Below, piece after piece: positions 36,305 to 44,859 of a stretch of DNA of 64,000 nucleotides. Below the pieces are notes generated by a model. It was not told the DNA's origin. It did not search any database and saw nothing but the letters and a program-made list of their open reading frames with translations. This DNA comes from Mesorhizobium amorphae (GTDB lineage Bacteria > Pseudomonadota > Alphaproteobacteria > Rhizobiales > Rhizobiaceae): the NCBI RefSeq assembly GCF_014843845.1, contig NZ_JHQS01000051.1:248001-312000 (forward strand). The letters are read 5' to 3'. Made by a program: the position numbers and the translations under genes. Position 1 is the first letter of the stretch; each line of letters starts with the position of its first letter.

Positions 36305-37013
36305 CGCAACCCTCACTGGAGGAGACGGACCATGTGTTTTTGCTTCGACGGCGAAAGCGTGGTGACTGCATCCCGGCCGTATGACTGCCGCGAGCGCCTG
36401 CCTGCCGCAAGTGCTCCCGTATCGCTGCCGACCGCTTCCCGCGGCGAGCCCAGCGCCGCTGCCGGCTCGTTCGAACCCGCCGATGCCAGGCACGTTCGCG
36501 GTCTTGCTGCTGCGCTTGTTCCGATGTATTAGCCGCGCCCGGCATGCGGCCTTCCTTTTCATTAGCCGCACCGTGTCAACCACGCTTTTGATGGAGGCGA
36601 CGATGAGATCTTGTTCACGCATTTTGCGCCTCCGCGGCGGAGAGTCGGGCTGATCCGCGCCCACAGCGGGTTCCCACTTCCTGACAATCTGAGGACCGCC
36701 GCGCTGCGACGCGTGGTTGTCGTCTGGTTCGCGATGCATCGACGTTCAAAACGGTGGGAGCCGAGAGCTCCCTGCCGACGTTGACGGCTGCCCGAAGGGC
36801 TGAGATGCGGCTTTGCAACACCTCGCCAGACCATTGTAATCATTGAAGAATAGGCCTTGTGTCGAGCTCGTCGTGGGCGTAGAGACGCTGCCCATTCCTA
36901 ACCCGTCTTCCTGAAAGGAGACCTGTCAATGTCCCGGCAATCCAGATCGACACAGTCCGTGCCGACGCTGGAATTGCGTGCGGCTGACAGGGTTCCAATC
37001 AGGAAGAACGGCC
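36305..37013 (+). other. Long gene-poor leader upstream of the PcfJ-domain gene
   Basis: About 700 bases without a supported gene. A 66-codon ORF at 36332-36532 has a good GGAGGAG 8 bases upstream but no recognisable content. A short Arg-rich ORF, MRSCSRILRLRGGESG, at 36603-36653 has GGAGG upstream and looks like a leader peptide. It is followed by hairpins: GACAA (36682-36686)...TTGTC, and GGGAGC-CGAGA-GCTCCC (about 36756-36772). A 45-codon ORF starts at 36929 behind AAAGGAG and overlaps the PcfJ start in another frame. The pattern suggests a regulatory leader rather than random spacer, but no known riboswitch class is assigned. Confidence 0.4.
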
Positions 37014-38174
37014 ATGGCAAAGTCCATGATCCAGCGCAGGCAGGACGCCGAGCGCGAACGCATTGAAGCATATGCCGCAACGCTGCGGCGGGTTTCCCAC
37101 GTCCCGCGTCCCGCTCCGGATTTCGAGCGGGCGCTTGATGAGGCACGCCGGGGCTTTGCCGGCGTCGCGATCCGCGACGGCGCGCTGTGGCGTCCGAAGC
37201 TGAAGACGCGCGACCGCGCGCGCTTGCGGCTGGCCGCGGCGCGCCATCTCTATGCGCGCTACCCGGTCTCAGTCGCGCTCGAGGCCATCTGGCTGGACGG
37301 TTCGGGGCTGGATGCCAATGAGGTGGCGCTCCGCAAGGCCTGGTACATCGCGGTCGCGCGTGGCGACTCGCTGTACAAGGCGGGCGCCAATGCATGGCTG
37401 TCGCGCAAGGAGGTGCATTGCTTCCTGAACGTGGCCGGCGATTTCACCTTCGACGAGGCGTTCTGGTTGGCGATCGCGCGGTCCTACACGGATGATCCCG
37501 GGTTGGCCGCCCGCCTTGCGCGGACGAAGATCGCGCGCACGCCGCGCGGCGAGTTGGCCTTCTGGCGTGAGGTGACGCGGTTCTTCTGCGGGCATCCTGC
37601 CTCGAAGGAGGAGATCGACGATCTCTGCGACTATATCGGCGCCATGCACCAGCGCGACGCGGCGTACAGCCTGAAGGGCCGCACGCTCGCCTCGCTGCGC
37701 CGGCAGATGCTGGAATGGCACCGCGACATTGCCGCGATCGAACGCATCGAGGCAATACGCCGCCGCGCCGCCGGGCGGGCTCCACGTACTGCCGGACCGC
37801 AGTCGGAGAGCCGCGCCTGGGACGGCTCGCGTCTCGAGGACTGGGAGTGGAAGCCGTCGGCCAAGGAGGCGAAGGCGCATGGCGAGCGCTTCTTCGTTCG
37901 CCAGCTGAAGACGGCCGAGGACCTGGTTGCCGAGAGCCGGGCGATGCATCACTGCGTCTCGATGTACGCGGCCAAATGCATCGCCGGCTACGCCTCGATC
38001 TGGGTGCTGCGGCGCACGGCGCTCGGCAGGATCGAGCGGCTGCTGACGATCGAGCTCGATCCGCAAAACCGTGCGGTGCAGGTGCGCGGTTTCGGCAATC
38101 GCGTCGCTTCGGCGGAGGAGTGCAAGGTCGTCGAGCGCTGGGCCAAGGCGAGGGGCGTGGTGCTCAGGGCCTGA
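37014..38174 (+). CDS. PcfJ-domain protein
   Basis: A 386-residue protein. The C-terminal 110 residues carry the PcfJ pattern: TAEDLVAESRAMHHCVSMYA, then AGYASIWVLRRT, LLTIELDPQNRAVQVRGFGN and EECKVVERWAKARGV. The N-terminal two thirds is helical and basic, with no motif I know. PcfJ domains occur on conjugative plasmids and chromosomes; their function is unknown. ATG 37014 (MAKSMIQRRQDAERERI) is preferred over a frame 36 bases upstream. It lies alone behind a long leader, with a strong terminator after it. Confidence 0.7.
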   Translation: MAKSMIQRRQDAERERIEAYAATLRRVSHVPRPAPDFERALDEARRGFAGVAIRDGALWRPKLKTRDRARLRLAAARHLYARYPVSVALEAIWLDGSGLDANEVALRKAWYIAVARGDSLYKAGANAWLSRKEVHCFLNVAGDFTFDEAFWLAIARSYTDDPGLAARLARTKIARTPRGELAFWREVTRFFCGHPASKEEIDDLCDYIGAMHQRDAAYSLKGRTLASLRRQMLEWHRDIAAIERIEAIRRRAAGRAPRTAGPQSESRAWDGSRLEDWEWKPSAKEAKAHGERFFVRQLKTAEDLVAESRAMHHCVSMYAAKCIAGYASIWVLRRTALGRIERLLTIELDPQNRAVQVRGFGNRVASAEECKVVERWAKARGVVLRA

Positions 38175-38186
38175 AAAAACGGAAGA

Positions 38187-38213
38187 CCCGCGCGGCGGAA
38201 AACGCCGCGCGGG
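38187..38213. terminator. Strong GC hairpin between convergent genes
   Basis: CCCGCGCGGCG (38187-38197) and CGCCGCGCGGG (38203-38213) pair over 11 bp around GAAAA. It lies 12 bases past the PcfJ stop and 36 before the end of the converging monooxygenase gene. The T-tract is weak. Confidence 0.7.
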
Positions 38214-38248
38214 TTATGCCTTCCTGGTTGCACAAGCGGGATAGCGGA

Positions 38249-40051
38249 CTAGCCTTTGTGGTGCACCTGCTGCAGCCCGTAGACCGGCGTCGGGATGCCT
38301 TCATGCCGCGCCTTGAGCTGCAGCGACAGGAACTGCGAATAGTGGCGCGACTGGTGCAGATTGCCGCCGTGGAACCAGAGCGCTTCCTGCTGCGTCGGCT
38401 TCCACATGTTGCGCAATTCGCCTTCCCAGGGCCCCGGGTCCTTGGTGGTGCTGGAGCCGAGACCCCAGCATTTGCCGACCTTGTCGGCGACCTCTCGGGA
38501 AATGAGGTCGGCCGCCCAACCATTCATCGAGCCGTAGCCGGTGGCATAGACGATGAGGTCGGCCGGCAGTTCCGATCCGTCGCTGAGCAGGACCGAATGT
38601 TCCTTGATCTCCTTGACCTCGGCGCCGCTTTTCAGCTTGATCGAACCGTCGATTATCAGGTCGGACGCGCCGACGTCGATATAGTAGCCGGAGCCGCGCC
38701 TGAGGTACTTCATGAACAGGCCGGACTCGTCATCGCCCCAGTCGAGCATGAAGCCGGCCTTTTCCAGGCCCTTGTAGAATTCGGCATCGCGCTTCTTCAT
38801 GTCGGCGTAGGCCGGGATCTGGAATTCATGCAGGATCTTGTAGGGCAGCGAGGCAAAGATGAGGTCTGCCTTGGCCGTGGTCATGCCGCCTTGCACGGCC
38901 TTTTCCGAGTAAAGCGCCCCCAGACCGATTTCCATCAGCGTGTCGGATCTGGAGATATGGGTGGTCGAGCGCTGCACCATGGTGACTTCGGCGCCGGCCT
39001 CCCAAAGGGCCGCGGCGATGTCGTGGGCTGAATTGTTCGAGCCGATGACGACGGCGCGCTTGCCGGCATAGGCATCCGGGCCGGGGTGCTGCGAGGAATG
39101 GTGCTGATCGCCCTTGAAGCTGTCCATGCCCTTGAAGTTTGGCATGTTGGCCTTGCCGGATTGTCCCGTCGCCAGCACCAGTTGCTTCGGCTTCAGCGTG
39201 ATGTCCTTGCCGTCGCGGTGCACGATGACGGTCCATTCCTTCTTCTTGTCGTCATAGGTAGCGCTCCTGGCCTCGGTCGAGGACCAGTAGTTCAGCTCCA
39301 TGACCTTGGTGTACATTTCCAGCCAGTCGCCGATCTTGTCCTTGGGCGAGAAGACCGGCCAGTTCCTGGGAAAATCGATATAGGGCAGATGGTCGTACCA
39401 GACCGGGTCGTGCAGGCAGAGAGACTTGTAGCGCTTGCGCCAGCTGTCGCCGGCGCGCTCGTTCTTCTCGACGATGATGGTCGGCACGCCGAGCTGCCGC
39501 AGCCGCGCGCCGAGCGCGATGCCGCCTTGGCCGCCGCCGATGATCAGCGTGTGCGGCTGCGTCTTGAAGCCGAGTTCGGCGGCTTCCTTCTCGCGTTCTT
39601 CCTTCCAGGTCGGGCGGTTCTTGCCGTGGCCATGCTTGGCGCCCATCGGCCGGGCGAAGCCCGCCGGCTCCTCGTGGCCCTTCAACTCGACCATGGTGGT
39701 GAGCAGCGTCCAGATCTTGCCGTCCTTCAGTCTGATATGGCCGAAGCCGCGCGCCACTTCCGTTTCGAAGCTGATCCAGCCTTCGAGCAACCCGTCGCTT
39801 TCGGTGGCGTCCTCGCCCTCGGCGATCGCCCAGTTCGAAGGTTTCGTTTTCGCCAGCTGGCTGACCAGCATGTCGCGCACCTGGTCGCGGCCTTCCATGG
39901 TCTTGATGTTCCAGGTGAAGGTGACGAGATCGCGCCAGTAGCAGTCGCCCTGAAAACAGGCGACGGCCTTGTCGATATCGCCGGCGGAGAGAGCCTTGCC
40001 GAATTTGTCGAGCAGGTCGGCAAGCTTCTTGTTCGGGGCCTTTTCCAGCAT
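38249..40051 (-). CDS. Flavin-containing monooxygenase with N-terminal NTF2-like domain
   Basis: A 600-residue protein. Residues 1-135 resemble an NTF2/SnoaL fold (LADLLDKFGKALSAGDIDKA ... YWRDLVTFTWNIKTMEGRDQ). The rest is an FAD- and NADPH-dependent monooxygenase: GGGQGG at 172-177, the FMO-type FKGDQHHSSQHPG near 312-324, GSNNSAHD at 337-344 and ATGYGSMNGW near the end. ATG 40051 has GGAGG upstream. Related two-domain proteins are annotated as YUCCA-like or N-hydroxylating oxygenases; the substrate is unknown. No operon partner. Confidence 0.82.
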   Translation of the reverse strand: MLEKAPNKKLADLLDKFGKALSAGDIDKAVACFQGDCYWRDLVTFTWNIKTMEGRDQVRDMLVSQLAKTKPSNWAIAEGEDATESDGLLEGWISFETEVARGFGHIRLKDGKIWTLLTTMVELKGHEEPAGFARPMGAKHGHGKNRPTWKEEREKEAAELGFKTQPHTLIIGGGQGGIALGARLRQLGVPTIIVEKNERAGDSWRKRYKSLCLHDPVWYDHLPYIDFPRNWPVFSPKDKIGDWLEMYTKVMELNYWSSTEARSATYDDKKKEWTVIVHRDGKDITLKPKQLVLATGQSGKANMPNFKGMDSFKGDQHHSSQHPGPDAYAGKRAVVIGSNNSAHDIAAALWEAGAEVTMVQRSTTHISRSDTLMEIGLGALYSEKAVQGGMTTAKADLIFASLPYKILHEFQIPAYADMKKRDAEFYKGLEKAGFMLDWGDDESGLFMKYLRRGSGYYIDVGASDLIIDGSIKLKSGAEVKEIKEHSVLLSDGSELPADLIVYATGYGSMNGWAADLISREVADKVGKCWGLGSSTTKDPGPWEGELRNMWKPTQQEALWFHGGNLHQSRHYSQFLSLQLKARHEGIPTPVYGLQQVHHKG

Positions 40052-40273
40052 CAGTTTCCTCCGGGGTCTTGGGATCGCTTCTTGGGTGAGCGGGTGGCGG
40101 GGGCATTGTCCGGCGCGGCGAAAGTATTTCGCCAAAACCGCCATCGCGTCACGCCCTCCAATAGTTTGGCGCGTTTTCAGCGGTTTAGCGGGTATTCGGC
40201 CATCATAGCCTCTGCCGGTTCTCAAACAGCACGGCCAACCCGTTTCATCGGGTTGATGCATTCACATTCGCCG

Positions 40274-40302
40274 TTGACAGCGGCGCAAAACCAATTCTAT
40301 TG
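40274..40302 (+). promoter_or_regulatory. ilvI promoter
   Basis: TTGACA (40274-40279), a 17-base spacer and CTATTG (40297-40302). Transcription would start near 40308-40310, only a few bases before the leader-peptide ATG at 40312, so the leader message would be practically leaderless. Confidence 0.7.
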
Positions 40303-40311
40303 TCCGCGACC

Positions 40312-40362
40312 ATGAAAACGGCACTCATTCTCGTAGGAAAGCGCGTGGGCAAGGCGGTGTAA
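40312..40362 (+). CDS. ilvIH leader peptide
   Basis: A 16-residue ORF, MKTALILVGKRVGKAV, with Leu-Ile-Leu-Val in tandem at codons 5-8. It lies between the promoter and an intrinsic terminator in front of acetolactate synthase. Ribosome stalling at these codons when branched-chain aminoacyl-tRNAs are scarce would control read-through, as in classic ilv attenuators. Confidence 0.85.
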   Translation: MKTALILVGKRVGKAV

Positions 40363-40395
40363 CCGCCGGGCGAAAACCTCCCATGCGCACACACA

Positions 40396-40417
40396 GGCTC
40401 CCTCGGGGGCCTTTTTT
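40396..40417 (+). terminator. ilvIH attenuator terminator
   Basis: GGCTCCCTCGGGGGCC (40396-40411) folds into a short GC stem with a tetraloop-like CTCG, followed directly by TTTTTT. It lies 34 bases after the leader-peptide stop and 65 before the ilvI start, the position of an attenuator. Confidence 0.8.
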
Positions 40418-40481
40418 ATTGCCCGAAACACGACTAAACGACCAGCAATCGCCAGATGGCGGACAGTACGGGACCAGACCG

Positions 40482-42263
40482 ATGAGCAATGGACAGAGTG
40501 AGCGGCGCGAAATGACGGGCGCCGAAATGGTGGTGCAGGCGCTGAAGGACAATGGTGTCAAGCATGTCTTCGGCTATCCGGGCGGCGCCGTTCTCCCGAT
40601 CTACGATGAAATCTTCCAGCAGGACGAAGTCGAGCACATCCTGGTCCGCCACGAGCAGGGCGCTGGCCATGCGGCGGAAGGCTATGCGCGATCGACCGGC
40701 AAGGCCGGCGTCATGCTGGTGACCTCGGGCCCTGGCGCAACCAATGCGGTGACGCCGCTGCAGGACGCGCTGATGGATTCGATCCCGCTCGTCTGCCTGA
40801 CCGGGCAGGTGCCGACGTCGCTGATCGGCTCCGACGCCTTCCAGGAGTGCGACACGGTCGGCATCACGCGCCCCTGCACCAAGCACAACTGGCTGGTGAA
40901 GGACGTCAACGAACTGGCCGCGACCATCCACGAGGCCTTCCATGTCGCGACCACCGGGCGTCCAGGCCCGGTCGTGGTCGACATCCCGAAGGACGTGCAG
41001 TTCGCCAAGGGCATGTACGTGCCGCCGCAGACGGCGCCGCGCACCAGCTACCAGCCGAAGGTCCAGGGCGACCTCGACAAGGTCAAGGCGGCGGTCGAAC
41101 TGATGGCCGGTGCCAAAAGGCCGATCATCTATTCGGGTGGCGGCGTCATCAATTCCGGCTCCGAGGCCAGCCATCTGCTGCGCGAACTGGTCGACCTGAC
41201 CGGCTTTCCCATCACCTCGACGCTGATGGGGCTCGGTGCCTATCCGGCTTCCGGCAAGAACTGGGTCGGCATGCTCGGCATGCACGGCACTTACGAGGCC
41301 AACATGGCCATGCATGATTGCGACGTGATGATCTGCATCGGCGCGCGCTTCGACGACCGCATCACCGGCCGGCTCAACGCGTTCTCGCCGAACTCAAAGA
41401 AGATCCACATCGACATCGATCCGTCGTCGATCAACAAGAACGTCCACACCGACGTGCCGATCATCGGCGATGTCGGCCGGGTTCTGGAGGATCTGGTGCG
41501 GCTGTGGCGAGCCAGCGCCAAGGCCGACAAGAAGGCGCTGCACCCCTGGTGGGAGCAGATCGCCAAATGGCGCGCAAGGGACTCGCTCGCCTACAAGATG
41601 AACCACGACGTGATCATGCCGCAATACGCCATCCAGCGGCTCTATGCGCTGACCAAGGACATGGACACCTACATCACCACCGAGGTCGGCCAGCACCAGA
41701 TGTGGGCCGCGCAGCACTATCATTTCGAGAAGCCGAACCGCTGGATGACGTCAGGCGGGCTGGGCACGATGGGCTATGGCCTGCCGGCGGCGCTCGGCGT
41801 GCAGATCGCGCATCCCAACGCACTGGTCATCGACATCGCCGGCGACGCCTCGGTGCAGATGACGATGCAGGAGATGAGCACGGCGGTGCAGTACAATGCG
41901 CCGATCAAGATATTCATCCTCAACAACCAGTATATGGGCATGGTGCGGCAGTGGCAGCAGCTGCTGCACGGCAACCGGCTGTCGCATTCCTATACCGAGG
42001 CGATGCCCGACTTCGTCAAGCTGGCCGAGGCCTATGGCGGCCACGGCATTCGCTGCGACAAGCCGGACGAGCTGGACGACGCGATCAAGGAAATGATCTC
42101 GGTGAAGAAGCCGGTGCTGTTCGACTGCCGCGTGGCGACGCTCGCCAACTGCTTCCCGATGATCCCGTCGGGCAAGGCACACAACGAGATGCTGCTGCCT
42201 GACGAGGCGACCGACGAGGCGGTGGCCAACGCCATCGACGCCAAGGGCAGGGAACTGGTGTAG
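40482..42263 (+). CDS. ilvI: Acetolactate synthase, large (catalytic) subunit
   Basis: A 593-residue thiamine-diphosphate enzyme, first common step of valine, leucine and isoleucine synthesis. VFGYPGGAVLPIYDE holds the N-terminal active-site region with the Glu in VRHEQGAGHAAEGYAR; FAD-associated segments are in the middle; the ThDP/Mg site is GDASVQMTMQEMSTAVQYNA through ILNNQYMGMVRQWQQL. The ATG at 40482 (MSNGQSERREMTGAEM) lies downstream of the attenuator. Its small subunit ilvH is separated from it by an unrelated gene, which is unusual. Confidence 0.93.
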   Translation: MSNGQSERREMTGAEMVVQALKDNGVKHVFGYPGGAVLPIYDEIFQQDEVEHILVRHEQGAGHAAEGYARSTGKAGVMLVTSGPGATNAVTPLQDALMDSIPLVCLTGQVPTSLIGSDAFQECDTVGITRPCTKHNWLVKDVNELAATIHEAFHVATTGRPGPVVVDIPKDVQFAKGMYVPPQTAPRTSYQPKVQGDLDKVKAAVELMAGAKRPIIYSGGGVINSGSEASHLLRELVDLTGFPITSTLMGLGAYPASGKNWVGMLGMHGTYEANMAMHDCDVMICIGARFDDRITGRLNAFSPNSKKIHIDIDPSSINKNVHTDVPIIGDVGRVLEDLVRLWRASAKADKKALHPWWEQIAKWRARDSLAYKMNHDVIMPQYAIQRLYALTKDMDTYITTEVGQHQMWAAQHYHFEKPNRWMTSGGLGTMGYGLPAALGVQIAHPNALVIDIAGDASVQMTMQEMSTAVQYNAPIKIFILNNQYMGMVRQWQQLLHGNRLSHSYTEAMPDFVKLAEAYGGHGIRCDKPDELDDAIKEMISVKKPVLFDCRVATLANCFPMIPSGKAHNEMLLPDEATDEAVANAIDAKGRELV

Positions 42264-42291
42264 GCAGAGCTGATAAACACAGGGTTAGACC

Positions 42292-43278
42292 ATGACGACG
42301 TCAGCAAGGGCCCTTTCGTTGATGTTGCACCACACGTTTCGCATGCTGTGCGCATTTGCAATGGTCCTTGCCATCAACGATAGCGCGATAGCCCAGGATA
42401 CCCTTAGCGTGCGAGGAACAACCGTATCGTTGGTTCCTCCGAAAGGTTTCGAGCCCACGGGAGATTTTGCCGGTTTTGTGAACAACGACATTAAGGGAAC
42501 GATCGCAGTTACCGAATTGCCTAAGGAGGCTTTCGGCGAAATGTCGACACTTTTTTCAGATGTCGACAAAGTAAACGCAAAATTCTCCAATGGAGGAATC
42601 AGGGCGAATACTCTTGAATGGCTGAAAATAAATACAGGGGAATCCATCCCTCTTATACATGGGACGCAGACCACTTTAGACGGTCATTTTGACAAATGGA
42701 TGGCTGTGTATGGCGGAAACAAAACATCCTTGGTGACCCTGCAAGTCTTGGAGCCAAATTCTCTCGATCCTTTAGTCGTCAAGGCGGTGTTCGCCTCGGT
42801 GAAGACCGGAGTCGTGGCGTCGCAAGAGGAGCAGCTTTCGCGCTTGCCATTTGAACTCAAGGTAGTCGAACCTTTTCGATTCATAGGTACACCGGCAGGC
42901 CTGGGAGCGCTGCTAACCGTCGGTCCAAACGATTTGAACTCTGGCAACCTCCAGCCGATCTTGATGGTTGTTCATCAAGCAGGACCAGTGGCACCCGACA
43001 GCCTGGAGAAGATGGCTGAAACCCAGCTCAGGATCACGTCAAGCTTCAGGGCTGCGCAGATCCGCTCAACCAGGCCCATAAAGTTTGCCGGTGCGGAGGG
43101 TATTTTGCTTGAGGGCACAGTCACGTTGGATGGAAGCGTCAAGCAGTTCTCCCAGCGCTTTAGCATTGGAAAAGACGGCCTTTTTTTGCGTTTGGTTGTG
43201 ATGGGAAGCGAAGCGCAGATGCAAGAATTGCGGGATGTGGTCGAACAGATTGCCTCCTCAGTCGCCCTCAAAAGCTGA
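42292..43278 (+). CDS. Secreted hypothetical protein inserted between ilvI and ilvH
   Basis: A 328-residue protein with a signal peptide (about residues 1-35, ending near NDSAIAQD). The mature part has two similar-sized halves with beta-rich stretches such as TTVSLVPPKGFEPTGDFAGF. No catalytic motif or known family is recognised; the fold could be DcrB/PsbP-like, a guess. It is visibly AT-richer and uses more A/T-ending codons than its neighbours. It splits the usual ilvI-ilvH pair, so it looks like an acquired gene that now rides on the ilv transcript. Confidence 0.7.
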   Translation: MTTSARALSLMLHHTFRMLCAFAMVLAINDSAIAQDTLSVRGTTVSLVPPKGFEPTGDFAGFVNNDIKGTIAVTELPKEAFGEMSTLFSDVDKVNAKFSNGGIRANTLEWLKINTGESIPLIHGTQTTLDGHFDKWMAVYGGNKTSLVTLQVLEPNSLDPLVVKAVFASVKTGVVASQEEQLSRLPFELKVVEPFRFIGTPAGLGALLTVGPNDLNSGNLQPILMVVHQAGPVAPDSLEKMAETQLRITSSFRAAQIRSTRPIKFAGAEGILLEGTVTLDGSVKQFSQRFSIGKDGLFLRLVVMGSEAQMQELRDVVEQIASSVALKS

Positions 43279-43401
43279 CAGCAGCATACTTTTGGGAGAA
43301 TGCCCTGGAACAATCTATGGAAAGCCGCAGCTAAGCTAACGCGGCAAAAGTGTCTCAGTCCGTGTTGGACAACCAAACATCGAGGATAGAAAAGTCACCC
43401 C

Positions 43402-43974
43402 ATGAACGCACAGCTACAGCCGACCGGCTCCGCCTATTTCATCGCCAAGGAAACGGAAAAGCCCGAAAACCACACGCTTTCCGTGCTGGTCGACAATGAG
43501 CCGGGCGTGCTTGCCCGGGTCATTGGTCTTTTTTCCGGGCGCGGCTACAACATCGAGAGCCTCACCGTTTCCGAGACCGAGCACGAAAAGCATCTGTCGC
43601 GCATCACCATCGTGACGCGTGGCACGCCGCATGTGCTGGAGCAGATCAAGCACCAACTCGAGCGCATCGTGCCGGTGCACCGCGTCGTCGATCTCACCGT
43701 GCGCTCGCACGAGCTGGGCCAGGAGCGGCCGCTGGAGCGCGAACTGGCGCTGGTCAAGGTTGCCGGCACCGGCGATTCCCGGGTCGAGGCGCTCCGGCTC
43801 GCCGACGCCTTCCGCGCCAGCGTCATCGACGCCAACACCGAGCATTTCATTTTCGAGATCACCGGCAAGGGCTCCAAGCTCGACCAGTTCATCGCCATCA
43901 TGAAGCCGCTCGGCCTGGTCGAAATCTGCCGCACCGGCGTGGCGGCGATGAACCGCGGCCCGCAAGGGATGTAG
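43402..43974 (+). CDS. ilvH: Acetolactate synthase, small (regulatory) subunit
   Basis: A 190-residue regulatory subunit. The N-terminal ACT domain begins HTLSVLVDNEPGVLARVIGL and includes FSGRGYNIESLTVSETEHEK; the C-terminal ALS_ss_C domain follows from about residue 95. It confers valine feedback on IlvI. The first 22 residues are an extension typical of rhizobial forms. A 123-base gap after the inserted gene precedes it; an own promoter is possible. Confidence 0.93.
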   Translation: MNAQLQPTGSAYFIAKETEKPENHTLSVLVDNEPGVLARVIGLFSGRGYNIESLTVSETEHEKHLSRITIVTRGTPHVLEQIKHQLERIVPVHRVVDLTVRSHELGQERPLERELALVKVAGTGDSRVEALRLADAFRASVIDANTEHFIFEITGKGSKLDQFIAIMKPLGLVEICRTGVAAMNRGPQGM

Positions 43975-44093
43975 TTCCCAGCCGTCTTCGTTCAGCTTGC
44001 AATCCTGAGCATCTGGCCCGGCCAAAGGCTGTCGGTGGCCTTTGTGTACTTGATGTAAAGGGACAATAATACTGACTTATCTGGGAGGGTATC

Positions 44094-44690
44094 ATGTCGC
44101 TCAACGCGTTTCTTGCCCTGCTGGTCTATGCCCTCGTCACCTCGATCACGCCGGGGCCGAACAACCTCATGCTGCTGGCGTCGGGCGTGAATTTCGGCAT
44201 CGTCAGGACAATTCCGCACATGCTGGGCATCAGCATCGGCTTCCTGGTGCTGCTGATAGCCGTCGGCCTTGGCCTGGGTGCGGTGCTGACGGCATTTCCG
44301 GCATTGCATACGGGATTGAAGATCGCTGGCGGGGCGTATCTGCTCTACCTCGCCTGGAAGATCGCGATGTCCCGTTCGCTGACCGGCAAGGGTGAGGCAG
44401 AGGCGCGGCCGATGCGTTTCATCGATGCGGCGGCGTTCCAGTGGGTCAATCCCAAGGCCTGGGTGATGGCGATCACCGCCATGGCCGTCTACACCAATCC
44501 CGACCACCCGTTCCTGTCGGTGGTGCTGATCTCGATCGCCTTCACTGTCGTCAACCTGCCGAGCGTCTCGGTATGGGCGGGGTTCGGCACCGCGCTGCGC
44601 GGTTTCCTGTCCGATCCGGTGCGGCTGAAATGGTTCAACATCGCCATGGGCGTGCTGCTGGCGGCAACGCTGTGGCCGATGCTGAGGTAG
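44094..44690 (+). CDS. LysE-family amino-acid exporter
   Basis: A 198-residue membrane protein with five to six helices. SITPGPNNLMLLASGVNFGI is the LysE/RhtB opening motif and AFQWVNPKAWVMAITAMAVY the second conserved block. It exports an amino acid or similar small metabolite; the substrate is unknown. It has its own 119-base upstream gap, GGGAGG before the ATG, and no operon partner. Confidence 0.88.
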   Translation: MSLNAFLALLVYALVTSITPGPNNLMLLASGVNFGIVRTIPHMLGISIGFLVLLIAVGLGLGAVLTAFPALHTGLKIAGGAYLLYLAWKIAMSRSLTGKGEAEARPMRFIDAAAFQWVNPKAWVMAITAMAVYTNPDHPFLSVVLISIAFTVVNLPSVSVWAGFGTALRGFLSDPVRLKWFNIAMGVLLAATLWPMLR

Positions 44691-44859
44691 CCTGCCGCCT
44701 TATTGTGCAGTGCACATTAAATCTTCGTAATGCCGCGTTTTGGCCCTTTTCCGACAAAGGCGTGTCCTATCTATTCGGCGAATTCGCGGCGCGGAGCCGT
44801 GATTTGAGCTGGAACAAGACCACCGGGTTCGGCGTGTCGGATGAGAGGACTTGTTGTCG

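Noticed and set aside
36332-36532. 66-codon ORF after tmpB with a good ribosome-binding site
   Set aside because: No recognisable content and Arg/Pro-rich text typical of chance frames; kept only as part of the leader description.
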